41,850 nt of DNA from Phycisphaeraceae bacterium (GTDB lineage: Bacteria > Planctomycetota > Phycisphaerae > Phycisphaerales > Phycisphaeraceae): NCBI GenBank assembly GCA_028277745.1, contig JANQFR010000028.1:1-41850 (forward strand), written 5' to 3'. This document shows, piece after piece, positions 30,039 to 41,700 of this stretch (position 1 is its first letter; each line of letters opens with the position of its first letter). The translations under genes were made by a program, and so were the position numbers. A model generated the notes under the pieces. That model was given only the letters and a program-made list of their open reading frames with translations, searched no databases and was not told the DNA's origin.

Positions 30039-30067
30039 TTGGCGACGCGTCATAACCCTGCTATATT
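30039..30067 (+). promoter_or_regulatory. promoter of the tRNA-Val gene
   Basis: TTGGCG (30039-30044) and TATATT (30062-30067) are spaced by 17 bases. This would start a transcript near 30074, about 65 bases before the tRNA. Confidence 0.65.
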
Positions 30068-30138
30068 TCCGCGGTTGGCCGTGGCCTGCCGGCCGTTGCC
30101 ACGGCTTGCCGCGACTTCTCGTAAGTCTTTTTTTTCAC

Positions 30139-30212
30139 GGGCGATTAGCTCAGTTGGCCAGAGCGCTTCGTTTACACCGAAGATGTCGCAGGTTCGAGTC
30201 CTGCATCGCCCA
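30139..30212 (+). tRNA. tRNA-Val (anticodon TAC)
   Basis: Acceptor stem gggcgat / atcgccc, D arm with agctcagttggccagagc, anticodon arm cttcg-tttacac-cgaag (anticodon TAC, valine), T arm gcagg-ttcgagt-cctgc and discriminator A are all in place over 74 bases. CCA is not encoded. It lies alone, with a hairpin about 40 bases downstream. Confidence 0.95.
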
Positions 30213-30253
30213 TTGATCGAAGATCGCTGACTCATGACGGCGCGCCGCGTGAA

Positions 30254-30273
30254 CCCCGGATGGCAATCCGGGG
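30254..30273. terminator. hairpin after tRNA-Val
   Basis: Arms ccccgga and tccgggg close a 6-base loop about 40 bases after the tRNA and 50 bases from the 3' end of the converging radical-SAM gene. No T-tract. Confidence 0.45.
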
Positions 30274-30324
30274 CTTCTAACAGATGCAAGCGCCGCCAAT
30301 CGAATGAAAACCCTTCCGCAAACT

Positions 30325-31908
30325 TCACGACACCCTCGACGGGCGCTGGTCATCGGCCCCCAGCGGAGCAGCCACAGAACCCACCCGCTCCTTTAACCGC
30401 GGCGCCCGGACCCGCAACGCCGTCGTCAACGCTTCCTCCTCCGCGTCCTGCGCAGGGCCCCAGAACTCCGCCAAACTCTGTTCGGCCGGCCGACGGAGGC
30501 CACGAGAGAGGAACTCGCCGATCTCAAACAGCCACGCGCGCCGGCCGACGCCGTAGCACCAACGCAGCGCCCGGCGCGCGCCTGGGTCGCGGTGCGCCAG
30601 CACCCGCCACAAGGCGCGCGGACGCAGTTGTAAAACCGCCTCCGTCAGCTTGACCCATAAAAACACCCGCCACGGCGGGATCCCCGTGGCCAGCACCTGG
30701 TGACGGTAGTCCCACCGCCGCCGGTCCGGCTCCACCACCCGCCGGACCGCGCTCTGACGATAAAACGGCGTCCAGCGATGCGGGGTGACATACATCGCGT
30801 TGATCTGGTCGGGGTCGTAAGCCAGCAGCTGCCGCAGCCCCTCCAGCAGGTTGCGGTCGGTCTCCTCTTCAAACCCGACCACGTAAGCGACCTGAGAGAG
30901 GATATCGTGCCGCCGTAGCAACCGGACCGCCTCGCGGTCGGTCGCCGCCGTCGACCCCTTGCGGATCCGCTCCTGGGCGCCGGCGTTGGTGGTCTCCACG
31001 CCCATGAGGATGCGCGAAAACCCCGCCTTCTTATAAAGATGCAGGATGTCGGCGTCCCGAACGATGTCGCCGGCGCGGATCGTCGCGACCAACTGGACGG
31101 GGACCGCCTCAGCGATCAACGCCTCCAGGAAAGCACGCCAGAGCCGCGGCGACGAGGTCGGGTTCTCATCCGCCAGATCGACGAAACCCACGCCATGCGT
31201 GCGGTGCAGCCACCCGATCTCCGCCGCGGCCCGCGCCGGATCGCGATGGCGCCAGCGAGTCCAGAAACCGCGCTGACCGCAATACGTACACCGATGCGGG
31301 CAGCCGCGCGAAAACTGAACCACCGCGGCGCGGCCTGCGCCCCAGTATTGGTAACGCTCCCAGTCTTCAATCAACTCCCAACCCACCCGCAAAGCGTCGA
31401 GGTCTTGAATCACCGTCGCGGGGCGCGTCAGACGCGGCTCGCCCCCTTCGCGATAGCCGATCCCCGCGATACAAGACAACGACCCGCCCGACGCCATCGC
31501 CTCAAGCACAAGCGGAGCGGTCGCTTCTCCTTCCCCCCGAACAATCACATCGATCTGTGGGTGCGACGCAAGGATCTCCCCGGCATGATACGTCGGATAC
31601 GCCCCGCCGTAAACGATCCGCACGTCAGGCAAAGCCGCCTTCAAAGCACACGCGATCTCAACGGACGCCGGATGCGCAGAAGTCGAGCCGGAATGGCCGA
31701 TCAACACCGCATCCGGCGCCCAGGCCGTGGCGGCGGAGACGATCTGCCGCGTGGAAAGAGGGCCGAACTCCGCATCGAGCAGCCGTGCTTCGTGGCCGGC
31801 GTCGATGACCGGGCCGCCGATAGCCAACAGGCCCAGCGGCGGCATGCGGCCCTCGTGGCAGCGGCTGGAAACCGCGGGGTGCGGCGGGTTGAGGAGCAAA
31901 ACGCGCAT
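30325..31908 (-). CDS. B12-binding radical SAM protein, BchE-like
   Basis: The protein is 527 residues. An N-terminal cobalamin-binding region (RVLLLNPPHP to about 140, with VYGGAYPTYHA) leads to a radical SAM domain with the cluster motif RGCPHRCTYCGQ (CxxxCxxC, about 202-213). RGFWTRWRHRDP, FVDLADENPT, LMGVETTNAGAQERIRKGST, DQINAMYVTPHRWTPFYR and WDYRHQVLATG..PPWRVFLWVKLTE match the anaerobic Mg-protoporphyrin IX monomethyl ester cyclase BchE closely in my memory. BchE forms ring E of chlorophylls without oxygen. No other pigment gene is near, so a related oxidative reaction on another tetrapyrrole is also possible. Confidence 0.82.
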   Translation of the reverse strand: MRVLLLNPPHPAVSSRCHEGRMPPLGLLAIGGPVIDAGHEARLLDAEFGPLSTRQIVSAATAWAPDAVLIGHSGSTSAHPASVEIACALKAALPDVRIVYGGAYPTYHAGEILASHPQIDVIVRGEGEATAPLVLEAMASGGSLSCIAGIGYREGGEPRLTRPATVIQDLDALRVGWELIEDWERYQYWGAGRAAVVQFSRGCPHRCTYCGQRGFWTRWRHRDPARAAAEIGWLHRTHGVGFVDLADENPTSSPRLWRAFLEALIAEAVPVQLVATIRAGDIVRDADILHLYKKAGFSRILMGVETTNAGAQERIRKGSTAATDREAVRLLRRHDILSQVAYVVGFEEETDRNLLEGLRQLLAYDPDQINAMYVTPHRWTPFYRQSAVRRVVEPDRRRWDYRHQVLATGIPPWRVFLWVKLTEAVLQLRPRALWRVLAHRDPGARRALRWCYGVGRRAWLFEIGEFLSRGLRRPAEQSLAEFWGPAQDAEEEALTTALRVRAPRLKERVGSVAAPLGADDQRPSRVS

Positions 31909-32764
31909 CGGCTCAAACGCTCACGCCGGTCCGCCGCCAGGTTGCCGGCCGCTCACAGAAGCAAACGCCCAACCGGCAGCCCGGCGCCCGTACCCTTTAA
32001 TCCTGATGGGTTATCCGCCGCGCGTCAATACCCTAACGCCAGCGCTGCAGTAGCCGCATCGCGCTTCAATCTCTTATGTCCGCCCGACGTCGACAAAACC
32101 AGGCGACCTGAAAAGAACCGGCGGCGGCCACCATTGAATTTTTCATTTTTGTGCGCTTGACAAACCGACCCACTTCAGCGAACCTACACCAAACATCGAC
32201 CAATTCGATGTGGCATGAAGGATTCCGGGTCATGGCGTTCGCCGACCGCAGCATAAACTCGTTGATGGGCGACGCCTTCCGGGTTTTACCACTATTCGCT
32301 TTTTCTTCCGGGAGATCAGGAGACATGACCGGCCGTGATGAAGACGGCCGGCGCGGCTGAGGACGTGGGGTCTGCAGGGTCCGGAACACCGGGAGCGATT
32401 CCGCGGGGTATCTGGGTCCGGGGCGAGCCGCACAACTGATGAAGTCCGATGAATCGGGACGCACGGGGGCCTGAGGGCGTTTGACCGCCCGGCGCGACGG
32501 GGTGTGTCTCACGACGATGGAAGCTCCACGGCGAACGGGACCCGCCGGGAGGCGCAGCGCGATGGCCGCGCGCGTGAGAGGCGTGTGATGCCGGATGTCA
32601 GCAAACATTGGATCAAGATGATCACAAATTAGATTGATGATGAAGCCAACCGATCATCCAGACGCCCGGACCCGGAGCGCCCACGGCGGCGTTGGCTCCG
32701 GGTCAGGGCGCCTCTGGGGTGGTGAATCTTTTGAGGATGTTCTTACCGAGGAAGGACTGAAGTC
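31909..32764. other. long non-coding leader region before the giant surface protein
   Basis: About 855 bases without a gene I can support. A TTGACA box is at 32157-32162 after an A+T-rich patch. Hairpins are seen at 32193-32211 (acatcga / tcgatgt), near 32329-32351 (ccggccgt / acggccgg) and at 32670-32703 (acccggagc / gctccgggt, 9 pairs). A ten-codon ORF at about 32325 follows AGGAGA. The block 32140-32330 has lower G+C than its surroundings. It may be a regulatory leader; I recognise no riboswitch class. Confidence 0.4.
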
Positions 32765-35700
32765 ATGCCGCGATGGATCGAGTGCCTGGTGCGTTGGGAT
32801 CGGCTGAACCGTTTGAGGGAGGCGGGGCGGGACTGGGCGCGGTACGCGTACCGGGGGGCGGCGGGTTTAGGGGGTAGGGTGTCGGGTGTGCTTCCGGGGA
32901 CGGGGGCCTCACTTCCGGGGGCGGGTTCGCCGGTGGAGCAGTTGGAGCCGCGGGTGCTGCTGTCGGGGTCGGCCGACGGGCGGGTGTTTGCCGACGTCGA
33001 CCGCGACGGCGTGTTCAGCACGGGCGACGCGGGCCTGGCGGGGTGGACCGTGTTCCTCGACGCGGACGCCGACGGCGTGCTCGACGCGGGCGAGGCGAAC
33101 ACGGCCACCGACAGCGCGGGCCTGTACAGCTTCAGCGGGTTGGCCGACGGCGATCACGACGTGGTGGTGTCCGAACCGGCCGGGTGGGACGCGACCGCGC
33201 CCGTCGGCGGGACGCAGACCGTCACGGTCACCGGCGGGTCGACGGTGAGCGGCGTGGACTTCGCGTACGAGCCGGTGGTGACCGCCACCGGCGCGACGAC
33301 GGTCAACGAGGGGGGCGTCTACACCCTCGACCTGTCGGCGCCGGGGCTGGAGAGCGGCGTGACGTGGCTGATCGACTGGGGCGACGGGATGTCGGGCAAC
33401 GCCACGGGCAACGTGACGCAGGCCACCCACACCTACGACGACGGCGACGCGGTCTATACGGTCCGGGCCTTGGCGGTGAGCACGCTCGGCACCTTCACCG
33501 CCGGGGAGGTCGGCAGCGGCTACGAGGCGCGGTTCGCCGCGACCGCCGCCGCGGCCGACCCGCTGCAGGTCGGCTTCGACGCGAGCGATTCGACCCACGC
33601 CGGCGGGACGGTCACGTCCTGGCAGTGGGACTTCGGCGACGGCGTAACCGGCTCGGGCCAGACCGCGAGCCACACCTACGCCCAGGCCGGGACCTACCTG
33701 GTCACGCTCACCCTCACCGACAACGCGAGCCAGACCCGCTCCCTCACCCGGGCGGTCGAGGTCCGGGCCACCGAAGACGTCGACACCCCCGTGGGGCTGA
33801 GCGTCACCGCCGACGACAGCTACAAGCTCTACATCAACGGCGTGATGGTGGGCGACGCCGACGACTGGGACACGCTGGAGTACTACGCGGCCCACCTCAA
33901 GCCCGGCGAGAACGTCATCGCGATCGAGGCGACCAACACCGCCAGCGCCGCCGGGCTGCTGGCCGAGGTCCGCTACGGCGGCCAGCGGATCGGGACCGAC
34001 GCGAGCTGGAAGGTCAGCGACACCCTCCAGACCGGCTGGGAGCAGGCCAACTTCGACGACACCGCCTGGGCCGCGGCGACCGAGCAGTACGACTTCGGCG
34101 GCGGGCCGTGGAAGTTCAAGCCCGCCGACATGCCCGTCGACACCCCGGCCAAGTGGGTGTGGACCGCCACCACCAGCAGCAACCAGACCATCTACGCCCG
34201 GCGGACGATCACCCTCGACCCGCCCGCCGCGTCGCCCTCCGCTTCCCGCGTGGTGTGGGTCCGGGACCAGCCGCCGGTCGTCACCATCTCCGGCCCCGCG
34301 AGCGTCACCGCCGGCACCGCCTACACCCTCAACCTCGCCGCGGTCGACGCCGGGACCGACACGATCGCCTACTGGCAAATCGACTGGGGCGACGGGACGG
34401 TCGAACGGGTCGACGGCGCCGCGACCCAGGCGACCCACGACTACCCCGCCTACGGCGAGAGCTACCAGATCCGCGCCTACGCCTTCAACGAAGACGCGTC
34501 CGCCCCGCCGGTGCTCGAGGCCAACGGGCGGGTCCACCTCGACGCGGCCAACTTCAACCGCACCGCGTCGGGCGCGGGACCGGCCCACGCGACCGACTGG
34601 GCGCTGGTCGCCGACGCGACCGCCGGCTCGGGCTACGTCGTCCAGGCCCCGGCGTCGCCCCCGGACCTGGGCGACGCGCTGGTCGGCCCCCGGCTCGACT
34701 ACGACATCGACTTCCAGACCGCCGGGACCTACTACGTCTTCGTGCGGATGTCGGGCAACAGCAGCCAGGTCCACGTCGGCCTCGACGGGGCCGTCGCCAC
34801 GTTCGGCGATGACGATCTGGCCAACGTCGCCAGCGGCTGGGAGTGGGTCAACCAGCGCGACAGCGCGTCGTGGGCCCAGCGCGTGACCGTGAACGTCGCC
34901 GCCCCCGGCGTCCACACCCTCAACCTCTGGGCCGCCTCGCCCGGGGCGGCGGTCGACCGCATCCTCCTCACCACCGATCCCGACTTCACCCCCATCCGCC
35001 TCGGCCCCGACCTGAGCCCGCTCGACGTCGGCGCCGACCCCGCCCTGCCCGACCACGGCTTCGCCAGCAACGTGCGAAACGTCCAGGTCGTCGGCCCCGA
35101 CTACTTCACCGTCGACGTCACCGTCCGCGACCTGCGGTCCGACCACCCCGACGCGAACAACGCCTACTCCGACACCGGCGTCGTGACCGGCCTCGTCGCC
35201 AGCCAGCTCGACGCCAACCGCAAGCCCGTCTTCGCCGGCGCCCCCGGCGGCTCCATCACCAGCGCTGCCTCCTTCCAGCAGTGGTACCACGACGCCCCCG
35301 GCGTCAACAAGCCCCTCACCCACCGGCTCGCGTTCGTCGAGTCCGCGACCAGCCCCGGCGTCTTCGAGTTCGACACCGACCGCTTCTTCCCCATCGACAA
35401 CGCCGGCTACGGCGCCGGCGCCGACGGGGCCGTCGACTTCGACGGCGTGAGACGCAACTTCTTCTTCACCGTCGAGCTGCGCACCTCCTTTGTCTACGAG
35501 GCCGGCCAGCAGTACGACTTCCGCGCCGACGACGACATGTGGGTCTTCGTCGACGGGACCCTCGCCCTCGACCTCGGCGGCATGCACCCGGCCCAGACCG
35601 GGACTCTCGACCTCGACGCCCTCGTGACCCAGGGCGTGCTCAATCTCACGCCCGGCCAGACCTACGACCTTGACGTGTTCTATTCCGAACGCCACCCCAA

Positions 35701-38700
35701 GGGCTCCGAGCTCGCCATCCAGCTCCCAGCGCCGCCCGCCCCCGACAACGTCACCCTCACCGAGGCCGACCGCTTCCGCACCGAGCACCGCTATGCGCTG
35801 AGCGTGCCCGCCGGGTCCAAGGCGCTGTCGATCGACCTGCAGAGCCTGACCTTCGACACCGCCGACGGCGACGCGATCAACGACGCGTTCGAGCTGGCCC
35901 TGCTCGATGCGAACGGGCAACCTGTATTGCCCACCATCGGCCAGGGCCGCGACGCGTTCTTCAACCTCACCGAGGGCGAGGTCGCCCTGCTCGCCGACGG
36001 CGTGACCTACGACGGCTCGACCATCACCCTCGACCTCTCCGCCCTGACCGCCGGGGCGTCCGTCACCCTCGTCGCCCGGTTGATCAACAACGACGCCGAC
36101 ACCACCACCACCGCCGTCCTCGGCGACGCGGTCACCTTCGTCGACGTCCCCACTGCCGGCTCGACGCCCCTCCCGGGGGCCGCCGAGGCGCCCGCGCCGC
36201 CGCTGACGGTCGACTTCGATCAACTCGACGACGTCACCACCGGCTTCGACGTCGACTACAGCGCGACCACGTTCGACGAAGACACCAACACGCTGCGCAC
36301 CGTGGTCACCCTCACCCGCCAGGCGGCCGAGCCGGTGCGCGGCCCGTTGCTGGTCGGCGTCGCCAACCTCCGCGTGCGCGGTCACGAGCCGCAGGACGCG
36401 CCCGTCCTGCTCAACGGGCCCGACGGCGTCACCCCCGACGGCGTGCCGTATTACGACCTGTCCCGCTTCGCCTTCACCGACGCCGACCGCGTGATCGAGG
36501 CCGGCGACGCGGTCGGCGGGCTCGAGCTGGCGTTCCACAACCCCGGCCGCGTGCAGTTCGACTACGACCTGGTCATCCTCGGCCACCTCAACGACGCCCC
36601 GTCGTTCACCACGACCGCCCCCCCGGAGGTGGCCAAGGGCAATACGTACGTTTACCGCTTCGACGCGGCCGACCCCGAGGGCGACGCGCTGACTTACGAG
36701 GTCCTGGGCAAGCCCGCCGGCATGGCCCTCGACCCCGCCGACCCGACGGGCCGGACGTTGACCTGGGACACCGCCGCCGACGCCGCCGCGGTCGACGGCG
36801 TGTACACGGTCACCCTGCGCGTGACCGACGCCTACGGCGCCAGCGACACCCAGACGTTCGACCTGCGCGTGCTGGAGAACGCGCCCAACCGCCCGCCGCT
36901 GTTCACCAGCGACCCGGTGGTCGATGCGTATGTGACGACCGCTCAAACACCCGGCGTGGTTGTAGCCGCGAACGACGAGTGGACGTTAAGCGACACCGCT
37001 TTCAATCGCCCAGGCGCGGACACCCGCCAGTTCGCGGTCAATCTTGCGCATTACTTCACGGGTGGGCGGGCGGGCGAATTCCTCGCCTACTCCGACAACA
37101 TCGGTTTGACCGGGAGCCAACTCGCACAGGTGATGGCCGATGAAGGTCACATGTGGACCGTTTCAACGTCGGTCTCATTCACCGCGGAATCGCTGGCGGC
37201 GTACGACGGCGTCTTCCTGGTGGGATACCCCGCCGACAACCAGGTTCTGATCGAATATGTGAACGCGGGAGGCAACGTCTACCTAGCGGGAGGCAGCGGC
37301 GGCACGGGAAGCTTCGGGGGCGGGCCGCAGGCCGAATCGGCGGCGTGGTCATCCTTCCTGTCAGAATTTGGGCTGCAATTCCGTGATAACACATGGGATG
37401 GAGTCTTCACCCGAGACGTGTCATTTTCCGTTGATCACCCGCTTTTCCACGATGTCAACGCGCTGTACCAGAGCAATGGCCAGAGCATCCTTGACCTGGA
37501 CCCCTCCGATCAGCTGACCGCCTTGACCGTGCCGAGCCCGACGGGCAACCCTGATTACGCCATGATCGCGGTTGTCGATCCACGGCAGGCGAGTTCAATG
37601 GTTGCCGGTTACGAATACGACGCAGACGCCCTCGATCCTGACGGCGATGCGCTGGTTTATACGCTGGACGACGCACCCGACGGCATGCGGATTGATCGCA
37701 CGACCGGCGTCATCCTCTGGAGCCCGGCCGCCGACGACATCGGCGAGCACGCGGTGGTCGTCCGCGTCGAAGACGGCAACGGCGGCGTCGCGCTGCAGCC
37801 CTACACGGTCAGGGTCCACGCGGACCCGGCCAACCACGACCCGGTGATCGTGACCGAGCCGGTGGTCACGTATGTCATCCCGCCACTTGATGAGATGGAA
37901 GGCGGCTCGGTCATTATCACCGGGCACGATCCCGACCATCATGCCCACAAAGGGCAAAACTTCGCCGGCGCGCGTCAACTACTTAATTCATTTGTGTCAT
38001 ATGTGATGGACGCCACATGGAACCCGTTTGTCGATGCGGGAGCAGATAAGTTTTTGTTCGTTGACTCGCAAACCGCCAACAATACTGGAGTCGATAGCAT
38101 GATCGACGCGGGCTATACGCTGGGCGTCGATTTTGAACATCACGATTTCTCGACCCTCGACACCGAGTTAGACAAACTTGGGTCCAACTTTGGCGCAATC
38201 GTAATTGCATCCGATTATGGAGGTACGCTCACGCAGGCCGAGCTTGATGTGTTAATCGACCGATCCAGCGACATCGAGGCTTTCATTGACGCTGGCGGCG
38301 GTTTATTCGTGATGGCCGAAAGCAACCATACAGGACGTTTGCCGGATGGGAACAAATATGGGTTCTTGCCGTTTGGTGATATAAGTCACCCCCAGGATCT
38401 CAATGGGTCGGGCTTTACCGTAACGGACTTCGGCCTAACGCTCGGTTTGAACAACGGCAACCTCCAGACAAACTACGCCCATGCCTACTTCGATGATTTC
38501 TTAGGCTTCGTTCCGGTCGATATCAACGCCGCCGGGCACTCCCTGACGCTGGCGGGCCGCGGCGAACTGTCGCCGCGCGGCCTCGTGATGCGAGGCGACT
38601 ACCTCTATGACGTCGACGCGATCGATCCCGACGGCGATGTGCTGACTTACAGCCTGGCGGACAACGCTCCCACGGGCATGACCATCGACCCGGCCACCGG

Positions 38701-41700
38701 CCTGATCCAATGGGAGTTGCGGCGCGACGAGCTGGGCTCACACCAGGTCACGGTCATCGTCACCGACGGCCGCGGCGGGGTCGACACACAGACCTTCACC
38801 ATCAACGTGGTCGAGGCCGGCACGGGTGAGATCCGCGGGACCAAGTGGAATGACATCAATCTTGACGGCGTGCAGGACGCCGGCGAACCCGGCGTCTCCG
38901 GCGTCACGATCTACCTCGACGACAACAACAACGGCCGGCTCAACTGGTACGACCTCGACAGCGACGGCGCGTGGGACCCCGGCGAGGGCGAACGCTGGAC
39001 GCTGACGCTCGAAGACGACCCGGCGACGACCGACGTTGACGAGGCCGGGACATATGTGCTCAGCGGCCTGCCCGAGGGCGACTACGTGGTGCGCGAGGTT
39101 GTGCCCGAGGACTGGGTTCAGACGTATCCAGGCAGCGGCGCTCAGCAGGTGACGGTGGGATCGACGGCCGTGACCGGCGTCGACTTCGGCAACACCCCCG
39201 ACCCGACGCCGCTGAACACGGCGCCGGCGTTCGACAGCAGCCCGGTCCTCACCGCGCCGGCGGGCGAGCGGTACGACTACGACGCGTCGGCGCGCGACGC
39301 CGACGGCGACGCGCTGACCTATACGCTGGCCTACGGGCCCGAAGGGATGGTGGTCGACGGACAGACCGGCCGGGTGATCTGGGAGCCGACGCTGCGCGAC
39401 CTGGGCCCGCACACCGTGGTGCTGCGCGTCGACGACGGCCGGAGCGGGACCGACCTCCAGGCGTTCTTGCTCGAGGTGGTCGACCCCAACACCGCGCCGC
39501 AGATCACCTCGGCCCCGCCGCGGGTGTGGGCCCTCGACGGGACCACGACCTACACGGTCACCGCGACCGACCCGGACGCGGGCGACACGCTCTCGTACCG
39601 GATCATCGACCCGATCGGCGACATGATGCTCGACGAGAGCGGCGCCCAGCCGGTGGTGCGGTGGACCCCGGAAGCGACGGGCGATTACACCTTCACCATT
39701 GAGGTGCGCGACGGCCGGTTCGGCATCGCGAGGCAGGAGGTGACGGTGCAGGTGACGGACACGAGCCTGCCCAACACGCCGCCGGTGATCCTCTCGGGCG
39801 CCCCGCGGTCGGTCACGATGGTCGACCGGCCGTTCGCCTATGTGATCGACGCGTTCGACGCCAACGGCGACCCCCTGACCTACAGCCTCGTCGGCGCCCC
39901 GACCGGCATGAGCATCGACGTCGCCACGGGCGTGATCGAGTGGACCCCGACCAGCGACCAGGTCGACCCCGCGACGCCCCACACCTTCCAGTTCCGCGTC
40001 GATGACGGCGTGAACCCGCCGGTCGACAGCCCGGTCTACAGCGTCACGGTCGTCTCGCGGTTCACCAACAGCCCGGCCGATCTGGTCTCCGGCTTATTCC
40101 CCGACGCGACGGTCGGGCAGATGCTGCGCTTCCAGTTCCAGGGGACCGACGCGGACAACGACCCGCTGAGGTGGTACCTCGACAAAGCGCCCGAGGGCAT
40201 GACGATCGACGCCGCCACCGGCGAGGTGACCTGGGTCCCCACCGCGAATCAGATCGGCTCGCACCGCTTCTATATCAATGTGGTCGACGTGCACGGCTAC
40301 GGCGAGGGCGGGCGGGTCCGCACGACCGTGCGCGGCGTGAACCTGCCGCCGCGGCTGCTCGAATCGCCGCCGACGTTCGTCAACGGCGGGGACACGTACG
40401 ACTATCAACTCCAGATCACCGACCCCGACACCCCGCCGCTGGGCCTGGAGGTGACGCTGGCGTCGCCCGCGTTGACCGGCATCTACGCCGGGCTGTCGGT
40501 CACGGATGGCGGGCGGATCACCTGGGCGACCCAGGACGACCCGGCCTACTTCGGTACGCATACGCTGACCGTCCGGATCAGCGACGGCTACAACGTCACC
40601 GAGCAGCCCATCGTCATCCAGGTGCTCGACCCGTCGGCGGCTGCGCCCACTTTTAGCAGTCTGCCCGCGGTGATCACCGTCGAGCCCGGCGTCGCGTGGG
40701 AGACCACCCTCACCGTCACCGACGACGACACCCCGCTCGACACCCTCACGTTCAGCACGACCGGCCCGCTGCAGGTCGACACGTCGGGCCTGACCGCCGC
40801 GACGGGGTCGGGCACGGTCCGCCTGTACTGGGACGCCCCGACCGTGGTCGGCGGGCCCGACCACGCGGTGAGCGTCACCGTCCGCGACGGGTCGTCCGGC
40901 GTGACCCGCCCCTTCACCCTCCGCGTCCAGGCCAACACGGCGCCGACGATCGACCTGCCCGACCAGACCCTGCAGGTCGGCGAAGGCGACGACCTGGCGT
41001 TCGCGGTCTCGGGCTACGCCGGCGACGACGGCCCGCTCACCTTCGCCCTCTCCGACGGCGGGGCCGGGCCGGTAACCGACGGGCTGGCGTTCCTCGACGA
41101 ACACCAACGCATCATCTGGGACAACATGGCCGCCGACGCCAACCCCTACGTGTTGACCGTCACCGTCACCGATGCGCACGGCCTGACCGCGTCGGACACC
41201 CTGACGATCCATGTCAACGCCGACACGACGGCGCCGTCGGTCGTGGTCACCCCGGCGGTCGACTCGGCCCTGGTCGGCGAGACGGTCCTGCTCCGCGTCG
41301 ACGCGTGGGACGACCAGGGGATCGCGGCCCTGAGCGTCGCGGTCACCACGCCGTCCGGGGGGACGCTCAACCTCGCGGTCGCCGACGACGGCACGGCCCG
41401 GTTCGTCGCCAGCGAAACCGGGACGTACAGCGCTGTCGCCACGGCGACCGACGCGGCGGGCAACGCCGCGACGTCCGCGGCCGCGGCCGTATCCATCACC
41501 GTCGACCCGCCCTTCTCCGGCAACGAGCCGCGTGTCAGCCTCGTTGATCCCACTTCCGGGGGCGCCCCCGGAAGCAACCCGATCGGTGCGCCCACCGATA
41601 TCTACGGCATCGTCGACGACCCTGACGACAACCTCGCCTCTTACACCCTCGAACTCCACGACGACCGCGGCGGCGACCCGATCGTCCTCGCCACCGGCTC

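Noticed and set aside
32431..32463. Hammerhead-ribozyme-like ctgatgaagtcc...gggac in the leader of the giant gene
   Set aside because: After the stem the required GAAA is missing (gcacg follows) and no flanking stems I and III are seen.
32066..32608. A minus-strand 180-codon frame in the leader of the giant gene
   Set aside because: The product is low-complexity Arg/Pro/Ser-rich sequence with no domain and no ribosome site.
32909..36946. A 1,345-codon minus-strand open frame
   Set aside because: It is antisense to the giant plus-strand gene, consists of Val/Gly/Asp/Arg repeats made by the complementary codons, and has no start signal or known domain.
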